Translations under genes and position numbers: made by a program
Notes under the pieces: model-generated
Told to the model about the DNA's origin: nothing
The model's input: only the letters and a program-made list of their open reading frames with translations
The model's database searches: none
NCBI GenBank assembly: GCA_008828725.1
Contig: MEHQ01003271.1
Span: 30,975-94,974, forward strand
Source of the DNA: Saccharina japonica
Lineage: Eukaryota > Sar > Phaeophyceae > Laminariales > Laminariaceae
Direction of reading: 5' to 3'
Length of the DNA: 64,000 bases
Shown: positions 43,682-53,849 of the stretch, in pieces
Layout: the number at the start of each line of letters is the position of its first letter
Numbering within the stretch: position 1 is the first letter of the stretch

Positions 43682-45606
43682 GGTAACAGAGACTACTGAT
43701 CGGTCATGATACTGCAGATACCGCGTCCTGCTTAAGTCGCCGTTCTGCGCAAAGACGAGCGTTTGTTTGTTTGTTTGTTTGTTTGTTTGTTTGTTTGTTT
43801 TTTTCCAATTAATACCACGTACGTCGTATAGGGATCAGAATCGACCGATCGAGAAAAAATCTGTTTTCCTGGTTTTCATGATTTTTTCTTCCCGTTTATC
43901 CTTTTTTTCCTACCTGTTTTTTCGTTTTTTTTTCCCAGAAGAGGAATCCCGATAATGTTTTCGCTCGGTTAAATATACTGGCTTACGCCCTTTCTTCTCG
44001 AAGACATTTCTTTTCCAGGTTTCCATCTTTTCTTTTTGCCAAGAAAAGCAGGAAAAACAGGAGACATGTTCTGATTTTTCAAATAATATAGAGGGCAAAA
44101 TACCAGCAACGCCTACTACTGTAGTACCAGGTATATACGTAGCAATACAAAATTCTGGGATTTGTTTTTGGAAAACACGGAATTAACATATATGCGCTAA
44201 AGCAAAAAATATGTGGAATTCCAGGACGAACATTCCTTCGATTAGAACGGTCCTTAAGGTTTTCAAAACGTTTCCTCTTTTTCAGTTTATTTTCCCGTAG
44301 AGTGATGGGAAGTTCCGAGAAAAGGTTATTCGATCATAGAGGGCCGATATTATCGAAGAACGTGATACATCCTAAATTTTCTGATTTTCGTGGTTTCGTT
44401 GTAAAGGCGAGTGGTGAACCGCGTGAGCGTTCCGTATTTGGTGTTTCTGTACCCTCTGTTAAATTTAGTGATTTAGGAACTGCTTACGGATTGTTTTGTT
44501 TTTTGTTTCAAGAAAAAGGGAACAGGAGGAAAACGATTTTCGAAAATCACGACCGAGTTTCCTCCTGTGTATGTGTAGCCCACAACAACAAAATTGTTTC
44601 GTGTGCTCGTGCTCGTAGTAATAGTACCACCATTATTATGTTCGTCAATGCAATGACCGTTTTGTAAATATACTGAGTATAGTGGTATTAGTGAATGATC
44701 ACGCCTTATGCTTACCGACATACAGCCGTAGTGATGGGCGTTTGTTGTCGCGAAGAAGGGTTGTTTGCTTTCGGTTTGGTTTGGTTTGGTTCGGTCCGTT
44801 TCGTTCCGTTTCGGTTCGGTTCGGTTCGTTTATATGGCCGCCTCCTGTTAGTGTTGTTACTCTCACCTACGAGTTGCCCTTTGCTTGGAGGGCATTAGTA
44901 ATAGTGTAGACTGCCAATCATTATATTCGTTGAACGAATAACTACACTTATCGAGAAGATTAAGGCAACACTAGCAGGTTTTGTGACATTTTAACTGCTG
45001 ACCGACAGCTTATTGGTTTCCAACCGAAATGTAATTGATTGTTGTCGGTGCGCGGTTTTATAAAAAAATACACTTAAAATCAATGCGTTGTTAAAGAGGT
45101 AGTCGGTTAAGTCCGTTCATTTAGTCCCTGTAGTCGGCGACCACTACTTTAGGGTTAAACGACGCATCTCCCGCGATATTGACAATGCGTTAGGTACACC
45201 CTTTTCACAAAGCCGCCTGCCCCATGCAAATGATTCTGCAGCGGATTACAATCTGAATCGTCAAGAATCGGTTCCAGAAACGCGAAAAACAAGAGCTTAG
45301 ACTGCCATACTCTTCTTGGGGAGGTTAGTTCTTCGTACTACAGGAGTAGGCTCCTGTAGTATAATAGTAGGCTCCTGAAGTAGTAGGCTATGTAGTATAA
45401 ACGACAGATGTCGACAGTATGAAACGGGAAACTTGGCATAGGCTGAGGTTCTTATACGATATTCGGTACGTTGTACACTACAGCAACTAGGATATAAAAG
45501 CCACACCGTAATTTATTGTTTGCTTGTTAATCTTGCAACCTGCCTTTCGTCCTGATCGATCTCTTACGTAGTACCAGTAACATAGATAGATGCATTCTGC
45601 ACTGCT
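43604..45606 (+). repeat. 2-kb tandem duplication, unit 1
   Basis: Repeats at 45607-47613 at an offset of about 2003, with no gap between the units and about 96-98% identity by eye. It contains a (GTTT)n run (43762-43802), CAGGAAAA-family sequence, a GGTTT array (44770-44832) and a hairpin (45337-45360). No gene is supported. Confidence 0.9.
45337..45360 (+). other. Perfect hairpin ACTACAGGAG-TAGG-CTCCTGTAGT
   Basis: A 10-bp stem (11 with the next pair) and a 4-nt loop, followed by a half copy (TAGTAGGCTCCTGAAGTAGTAGGC). Present unchanged in the second unit at 47342-47365. Function unknown. Confidence 0.65.
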
Positions 45607-47613
45607 GATGGTGGCCAGGCCGACGTCGCCAAGGCGGAGTCGTCGAACAACAAAAAACAGAAACGTCGACAACGACATCAGCAAGGTAACAGAGACTACT
45701 GATCGGTCATGATACTGCAGATACCGCGTCCTGCTTAAGTCGCCGTTCTGCGCAAAGACGAGCGTTTGTTTGTTTGTTTGTTTGTTTGTTTGTTTTTTTC
45801 CAATTAATACCACTTACGTCGTATAGGGATCAGAATCGACCGATCGAAGAAAAATCTGTTTTCCTGGTTTTCATGACTTTTTCTTCTCGTTTATCTTTTT
45901 TTTTTTTACCTGTTTTTTCGTTTTTTTTTCCCCAGAAGAGGAATCCCGATATTTTTTTCGCTCGGTTAAATATACTGGCTTACGCCCTTTTCTTCTCGAA
46001 GACATTTCTTTTCCAGGTTTTCATCTTTTCTTTTTGCCAAGAAAAGCAGGAAAAACAGGAGACATGTTCTGATGTTTCAAATAATATAGGGGGCAAAATA
46101 CCAGCAACGCTTACTAGTACCAGGTATATACGTAGCAATAGAAAATTCTGGGATTTGTTTTTGGAAAACACGGAAATAACATATATGCGCTAAAGCAAAA
46201 CATATGTGGAATTCCAGGACGAACATTCCTTCGATTAGAACGGTCCTTTAAGGTTTTCAAAACGTTTCCTCTTTTTCAGTTTATTTTTCCCGAAGAGTGA
46301 TGGGAAGTTCCGAGAAAAGGTTATTCGATCATAGAGGGCCGATATTATCGAAGAACGTGATACATCCTAAATTTTCTGATTTTCGTGGTTTCGTTGTACA
46401 GGCGAGTGGTGAACCGCGTGAGCGTTCCTTATTTGGTGTTTCTGTACCCTCTGGTAAACTTATTGGTTTAGGAACTGCTTACGATTGTTTTTGTTTTTTT
46501 GTTTCAAGAAAAAGGGAATATGAGGAAAACGATTTTCGAAAATCACGACCGAGTTTCCTCCTCTGTGTGTGTAGCCCACAGCAACAAAATTGTTTCGTGT
46601 GCTCGTGCTCGCAGTAATAGTACCAGCATTATTATGTTCGTCAATGCAATGACCGTTGGGTAAATATACTGAGTATACTGGTATTAGTGAATGATCACGC
46701 CTTATGCTTACCGACATACAGCCGTAGTAATGGGCGTTTGTTGTCGCGAAGAAGGGCTGTTTGTTTTCGGTTTGGTTTGGTTTGGTTCGGTCCGTTTCGT
46801 TCCGTTTCGGTTCGGTTCGGTTCGTTTATATGGTCGCCTCCTGTTAGTGTTGTTACTCTCACCTACGAGTTGCCCATTGCTTGCAGGGTATTAATAATAG
46901 TGTAGACTGCAAAATCAGTATATTCGTTGAACGAATAACTACACCTATCAAGAAGATTAATGCAACAGTTGCAGGTTTTGTGACATTTTAACCGCTGACC
47001 GACAGCTTATTGGTTTCCAACCGAAGTGTAAATGATTGCCGTCGGTGTGCGGTCTTAAAAACAAATACACTTAAAATCAATGCGTTGTTGAAGAGGTAGT
47101 CGGTTAAGTCCGTTTATTTAGTCCCTGTAGTCGGCGACCACCACTTTAGGGTTAAACGACGTATCTCCCGCGATATTGACAATTAATGCGTTAGGCACAC
47201 CCTTTTCACAAAAAAAGCCGTCTGCCCCATGCAAATAATTCTGCAGCGGATTACAATCTGAATCGTCAAGAATCGGTTCCAGAAACGCGAAAAACAAAAG
47301 CTAAGACTGCCTTATTCTTCTTGGGGAGGTTAGTTCTTCGTACTACAGGAGTAGGCTCCTGTAGTATAATAGTAGGCTCCTGAAGTAGTAGGCTCATGTA
47401 GTATAAACGACAGATATCGACAGTATGAAACGGGAAACTTGGCATAGGCTGAGGTTCTTATACGATATTCAATACGTTATACACTACAGCAACTAGGATA
47501 TAAAAGCCACACCGTAATTTATTGTTTGCTTGTTAATCTTGCAACCTGCCTTTCGTCCTGATCGATCTCTTACGTAGTACCAGTAACATAGATAGATGCA
47601 TTCTGCACTGCTG
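45607..47613 (+). repeat. 2-kb tandem duplication, unit 2
   Basis: Direct neighbour of unit 1. Both units end GATGCATTCTGCACTGCTG, after which unit 1 passes into unit 2 and unit 2 into new sequence (TATGGTAACC…). The (GTTT)n run is shorter here (45766-45797), showing that the copies have drifted. Confidence 0.9.
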
Positions 47614-48050
47614 TATGGTAACCCTTTGCGAGTACCGGACCTTTGTCTGAACATAGCAGCGCACAGCCCATCTAGCATACCTAGCCAGCCCTTACCTACC
47701 GGGCCTACCATTAGACTCTCGTAGGCGCTGCGGGTTGCCATGATACGTATCCGTACGGTCCTCGTAGCCCTGCGCTGTTCTCCAACGACAGGAGTAATCT
47801 AATTTGCGTGCGTGGGTAGTATAACAGCCCCGAGGGGGGAGCTCTGGCTGCATAGACACGAGCATCCATCGTAACTCTCGCAAAGTTGCATGGAGAATTA
47901 ACTATTACTATATAGCCTGTCCACCGGTGGTGCGATAGATCGTTGTATTACCGTGATTACCGTTGAAATACCGCATTTCTCCTCGTTGTGCCGTGATTAC
48001 CGTCGACCTATGTACAGTGTTTGCCGTCCTTAGACGCGATTGCTCGAGCC
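47614..48050. other. Non-coding stretch with reverse CGGTAAT motifs
   Basis: Diverged reverse-complement relative of 22415-22800 (GTCCACCGGTGGTGCGATA and the ATTACCGTG words). The reverse CGGTAAT field starts at about 47935. No gene. Confidence 0.5.
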
Positions 48051-48054
48051 GGCA

Positions 48055-48500
48055 GTCGGCTGACTACAAGTCGCTGCCTAGTTTCTTGTTGGCTGCCTAT
48101 AAGCCGCCGACTTGTTATTTGCTGGCTGGCCATATATCGCCGACTAATTATTGATTGGCTGACTATAGATCGCCGACTAGTCACTAGTTGGCTGACTATA
48201 AGCGGCCGACTATTGTTCAATTGGCTAACTATAGATCGCCGCCCAATCACTAGTTGGCTTACTTTAAGTCGCCGCCTAGTCACTAATTGGCTTTTCTTAA
48301 GTCGCCGCCTAGTCACTAGTTGGCTGACTACAAACTGCTGCCGACTGGTCATTAGCTAGCTGACTATAAACTGCTGCCGACTGTTTTTTAGTTGGTCGAC
48401 TGCAAATCGCAGCTTAGTGTGTAGTTGGTTGACTGTAAGTCACCGCCTAGAGTTTAGTTGGCTTACTGTGAGCCGCTGACTAGCTAGTACAGGTGTTGCC
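48055..48500. repeat. 33-bp minisatellite
   Basis: About 13 imperfect copies of a unit such as AGTTGGCTGACTATAAGTCG + CCGCCTAGTCACT. The period of 11 codons opens repeat frames on both strands (SRRLVTSWLTI on plus, SQLVTSRRLIV on minus), so frame openness is uninformative. Confidence 0.85.
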
Positions 48501-48639
48501 TAGATATAATACAGTCAGTTGCGTGAGGTAATTTGCGGAGATCTGCTCAATTTCGTCTGACAGGTGCGTTTGTGGCTCGGATTGTATTTTTTGTTGTTTA
48601 ACAGTAAGTCCTCAAATACAAATTTAGTCAGCAGACACA

Positions 48640-49640
48640 CCCAACTAATAACTACAGTAGCCGTGAAGTATAACCAACGTACAGGCCTAGCGATTGCCGC
48701 TAAGTTACCGCGTTTATTGGCAGATTATCACCGTATTACCGTGATATATTTCGAACAATACAGCATACACAGTCGTTTTACAGCGATCAACTTCGGATTG
48801 CAGCGTTAGTAGTCACTACCGACGTTTTCCACCATTTCTGGCGTATGTCGTTACCAAGCAGTTCTACCTCAAACTTGCCGACGTGTCTCATTAACGTCAC
48901 GTACATTGCAACTACGGTCGTACTTTTAAATATTTAGTATCACCACCGTTAGTACAGTTCGCGGTGATTTTGAGATCGCCGCGCTTCTCGTTGTAATCTC
49001 CAAATGGTAGGACCACGAAAACAGCCATATTGTCTGGGCTACGGTCGAGCAGGCGCGTTCATCGTCGTACGAAGTATCACCGTTGTAACCCCTGGTGGAG
49101 TTTTCCATCTTCCGACGTTTTACCGTGATTACCGTCGAATTACCCCGCTTACCGTTTAGTTATCCCCATTACCGCTGTGATTAATTACCCTGCCAGCGAC
49201 CGAGTGAGTCGTTACCGAACATATTTCTCATCAAAGTCTCCGCGTGTTTCGCTGCCATCCCTTCCAATGTGAATGTGCTCATAGTACCACGTTTCTCGCC
49301 ATATTTCCGACGTGCTGTGGAATTTTCGTGGAAGTTACACGCGTTTTTGTCGTTTAACCGCCACTTTCGCCGAATGGCCGCGTTTACCGTATATTTTCGG
49401 TCAATAACGCTGCGTTTGGTTACACCCCCATTAATTTCCGAGGTGGTGCATCGTTACAGAAAAAGATTCCCTTCAAATAAATGATGTTTACCATCACCGC
49501 CCCGATAATTCCTGAGGTGTCCGCTTGCCGAACAGGTTTGCCGTCAACACATCGCTGCATTTCATTACCGTCCCGACCATGACGGGCGTGCATCGTTACC
49601 TAACAAGTTTTCTTTGAAATTTCCGCCGTATACGAGTACC
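48640..49640 (-). repeat. CGGTAAT repeat field in reverse orientation
   Basis: Many ATTACCG, TTACCGT and ACCGTGATTACCGTCGA words, i.e. the reverse complement of the motif that fills 19440-22400 and 25200-26700. No gene is supported. Confidence 0.65.
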
Positions 49641-51236
49641 ACTGCTGAGCCGTTTAGCTTCCGTGTAACATATAGCTACCACCGAGCATAGCCACGTTTA
49701 GGTGAGTTTGGATTGGACACGTGTGTTGGTGAGCAAATTAGATCTTGAACACAACACGATATATCGTGACGTTTTGGGCATGTAACCACACATGAACCAG
49801 ACAGTATTACTCCTTCGTGCGCAGACAGACATTGCCGTACAATAATTATTTCATAGAATCATACGTGGTACAAACGTTTTCCCACACTTATTCCAAGTGT
49901 TTCCCCCCGGAGCCGTGCGTGCAGGTTCTTAGGGCTCACCGGGACCCCTCTGTCTGTATCTACGAAATATTTCGTGCCCGAGGCTCTACAGGCTTAGTTC
50001 AAGCGTATCAGCTCAAAGTTTTGAAGCGTATGAAATCCACACCGTTTTCTGGGTATAGATCCTGATTTTATGCAAAGCGTGTTCGACGAGCCCCTGCCAA
50101 CCCGTTAATGAGTGAGTTCATGTTTTGCTTTTGTTTCGCCAAATAATTGTTTTTCTTTTTTTCGGGGATATATACCTGGGTCTTCGGAGGTCCCAAAATG
50201 CCGGCGGGATAAAAACAAACATCGTCGGCCAACAGGTTGGCAAGATATCAGAGAACACGCCTGCACACGTTCCAGGGCCATCTCTTAAAGCTGGCGTTGA
50301 TATTTGGACTTTTATGCGGGAAACGTGCATAATTTGCATATCAGGTATTAATAGTTGCCTTGGAACTACCTTACAGTAGTAGTGTCAGCGTAGGATCGAT
50401 CTTCGGCGTTACATTGTACCAGGTGTTTGGTACAGTGGGTGCCCCGTAATATGGCAGGTATGGGACACGCCGGTCGAACCTGCCATATTGCTATATCTGC
50501 CGGATTCTGACTTAAGGCCACATGTCCCTTGCCTAGGGATAAGGCCGAAACCGGTATCAAACGGGAGAAATCGCTCGGATAGTGAGTTTATAACCGGCGC
50601 AAGCCGTTTCGGACTGTCGTCTGATCGACTTCAATATCGCGAGGTGTCCACTGAGTCATCCCACGGCAGGGGCGCGGCAAACTGTTTTGAGCTCCTCACA
50701 TGAGGAGCTCAATATCTCACCCGAAACATGACTTCGGAAACATTCGTTCGCGCAACCCGACCAAACCTTCCAATGCCGTAGTCCAAAAATAAATATACCA
50801 GTGAAATAATAATAGTATCCGGTGGTTACTCACGTGAGAAGAACAACCAGTCAGAACATATTGAGCCCGAAAGTGGTAACCCTACCGTGGGATTGCTCCA
50901 CTCTATTAATATTACGCAATGCAGTACTCTACTGTTAACACGAAAATGTTTACACACGTGCCTCGGACTAACTTGAACTAAGAGTACGTCGTAAAATATC
51001 GCATATCTTCGCACGGAAACGCCTAATCATTGTGGATCTTTTTGAATACCTGTCGTTGATCGAGACACATTTTCGCCGCTACGGACAGCCTTACCGAAGC
51101 TCTTCATCAAGAACAACTACGACTATGCCACCCCATTCCGCTGTTCTTGGGAGCCGATACCATACAAAACATTGGACAACCGGGTAGCCATTAGCACGAT
51201 TTGGTGCGATAAGCTTCAGTCAGAACGTACGATACA
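49641..51236. other. Gene-poor stretch
   Basis: No supported gene. The one distinct object is a near-perfect palindrome at 50689-50710. Frames up to 84 codons are unremarkable. Confidence 0.4.
50689..50710. other. 22-bp near-perfect palindrome
   Basis: GAGCTCCTCA-CA-TGAGGAGCTC. The word GAGCTCCTCA or its complement also occurs at about 40995, 51834 and 63190, and a shortened palindrome is at 4235-4250. It could be a transcription hairpin or a protein-binding site; neither is shown. Confidence 0.6.
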
Positions 51237-51312
51237 CATGTAGTCTAGGTGCTATAGATGTGACTGTAGTCTACGTGCTAAGGATGTGGATGTAGTCTAG
51301 TTGCTAAGTTCG
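51237..51312. repeat. Triplicated short repeat, about 30 bp
   Basis: Three copies of ATGTAGTCTAGGTGCTA/GTAGTCTACGTGCTAAGG/ATGTAGTCTAGTTGCTAAG with GATGTG spacers. Confidence 0.7.
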
Positions 51313-51621
51313 TGACACGTCTTAACAACTTCGTCATGGGCAGCTAGCTACCTTTAGTACTCGTACGCGAAATGCTTTTGCCGCGCCAAGTTAGTGTGCG
51401 CACGAGCGAGAAATGTCTACCAGGTACCAGGTACAATAACACCAAGTATTATCGTTGTGTTTGACATTCATGACAAATGTTAGACCGTGTGATACAGTCT
51501 GGAAGTATGTACAATAGCAAAGGAAACATAAAAAAACGCACATAATAATCAAGTGGTATTCACTAATAATCCGAGGGTTTCCATTGTCTAACACCTGGTA
51601 ACTACTGTTGTGCTTGCTTTT

Positions 51622-51882
51622 GACGCGTGCTACGGTAGAGGTAGCACTTTTCGTCTGAAACGTTTTCTGAATGATCGGGCTCCTTAACCCAAATTCGTCG
51701 GACTTTCGCTATTGTGTTGCGACAGTTGTCATAGTATACTTAGGTCATGATATTTTTCATCGGGTACCCCTTTTACTTTCGTCCTAAATCAGTGTGTAGA
51801 CTACTGCAGGTATAGAGGCACGGAATTCCCCAAGTGAGGAGCTCAGAAAACAAACGGTGCGCCTCTATTGTAGCATGCGTCT
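51622..51882 (+). repeat. Dispersed repeat, copy 2
   Basis: Partner of 17283-17530 in the same orientation. Here it is not next to the TAGCTC hairpin minisatellite, so the two repeats are independent. Confidence 0.75.
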
Positions 51883-53464
51883 TTTAGTAGATTAATTAGA
51901 TGATGCCATGATAATTTGTATGGGTTAATGAAGTGTTTTGTTTTTAAGAGGCTTGTTTCTAAGGTGTGATCCACAGTAAAAATAGTGGACCATGTGTAGG
52001 GTAGGGGGGGTTGAAGTATTTTGTTACTGGCTTGCATCAGTGTAGATTAATGAACTGATTTTTGTGAGAAGATGTTTCCATAGTATATACCAGGTATATA
52101 TGAGCGTATGGGTGGGTGAAAGTAACTAATTAATTACTCGAGCTATTCAGAGTGTGAATAAATTAATGTTGCCAATATAGGGAAACAACTTGAACCATAG
52201 GCTTCAACGCTGATCATCTGAAACCACTCCCAGACAGAACAAAAAAACAAGGCCTAGGCAAGCCGAAAGTGGTTCCAAGCTGGCCAGGAATATAATACAC
52301 GTTAGGACTCTGATGTGAACATCGAAAAGAGCTTATATTTACGGTCGAAGCGGGTACCAGGTATAACCCAAACCATCAACGTTGGCACATAAATCCGCTC
52401 GCTGGGATACTAATCCTCCCGCTTGCCGACCCAGGTCGTAACGCTTCCATGAGCGACTGCTACAAGCGGGGCCACTGTTTTCATTAACAATAGCAATATT
52501 ACATTGTCAATCAGTGTTCAATATTTTCAGAAAGAAGAAGGAGCAATACTTCGAAGTATAACCAACAGAAATATAAAAAGGAGTTGACACTACAGTAGCA
52601 TTGTTGTTACTATCATTACGAAGTATTCATATTGTGTGTTATCATTGTACTGTTCATTTGACAACGCGTAGGGACATGTTCCAACCATTCCATCAACCCA
52701 ATGACTTCAGACATTTTTCACGTACGGAAGAGCACAGAAGCAACGTCATAATTCGCGCATGGAACTTCGTGCGATGGTTCCAAATCGTCTCGACGTTTCG
52801 TTCCTTTGGGAGGACAGTTATACCACTTCAACGACAACATGGGTGACACGCCCTGACTATGATACGAATAGGACCAGCCCTAACCGAACCCCTAACCCCT
52901 TAGATGATAATGTTCGATCGGCCAATAGTTAGCGTTTTTACGTTTGCCTCGGACACAGCGTGTGCCAACCATTTTCTCGAATTGGTGGTAATCTCTACTT
53001 GATCTCGCCCTATTTTGTCCCCAAAGACGAGAGTAAAATTATCGGTACTTGCGTCGATTGAGAGCCTGTGCGTCCTTCAGGTGCGACCCGGCCTTTCCGG
53101 TCCGTAACGATTTTGCTGTTCGGAGAATCATGCCAAACGTCAGCAAACCAGTGTTTTCCTGTAGTGGTTTTTCAAATCACGTTGAAAGGGTAGTATATAG
53201 TAGGACTTTGGAATGTAGTTTGCATGGCTTTGTTAACTCCGCTTAACTGACTGGTTTATGCCCGACGTCCGCTTCAAACGAGTTCCAAGTTCCGCGGTAC
53301 TGTACATACATTCCGTATTTGCACGAGTTGGATACGGCAACCACCATGCCGCTCAAGCTAGACCGGTTGACTTTAGCTCGTATTCTCAGCTTGTTTCTGC
53401 GGTGTCTCGAATAACCAGGCCGCCTACCTACTTCGCTCGCTATATCACTTCCGCACTGTATTTA
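51883..53464. other. Region upstream of gene 2
   Basis: No supported gene. It contains TACCAGGTA motifs (52088, 52355) and a telomere-like CCCCTAACCCCT tract (52877-52903). A first exon of gene 2 would be expected in the last few hundred bases; the small frame from the ATG at 53347 (MPLKLDRLTLAR…) is one weak candidate. Confidence 0.4.
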
Positions 53465-53813
53465 CACACGTATCGCTCGCTCTCTCTAACCCCCCCCCCC
53501 CTCTATCTATATTCATATATACTGTACATACCCCTCGCTCGTTGTTTACCCCGCTCTCTCTATTATTTATATTCTATCTATCTATATACTTCTCTCACAC
53601 GATATATACATATCTCCTATCTCTTCTCTTTCGCTCAATCGCTTTATATCTTGCTTGCTCTATTGATCGCCCTCCACCCACCCACCCCTTTGTCATGCCC
53701 CCTCTTTTCCTCTCTATCTCTCTCTCTCGCTCTACCTCTCTTTATCTCTTTCGCTCCCCCTGTACACCGTCCCCTGCTCCCGCCAACCTGCCGTCCCTGT
53801 ATATTTCTGTCAG
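53465..53813 (+). repeat. Pyrimidine-rich tract and splice-acceptor-like site before gene 2
   Basis: About 350 nt dominated by CT, CTCT and TCTA words plus a C12 run. It ends GCCAACCTGCCGTCCCTGTA + TATTTCTGTCAG|GGT at 53813/53814. The frame is open from 53814 through 12 codons into the annotated ATG, in the same phase as in gene 1. The tract produces long Leu/Ser/Tyr/Pro frames (for example 53258-53923) that are compositional artefacts. Confidence 0.6.
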
Positions 53814-53849
53814 GGTCATGCGGACACAAGGGCGCCATTCAACTTTTGT

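Noticed and set aside
48008..48359. Frames of 112 and 114 codons on opposite strands
   Set aside because: Both are open because the 33-bp minisatellite unit is divisible by 3.
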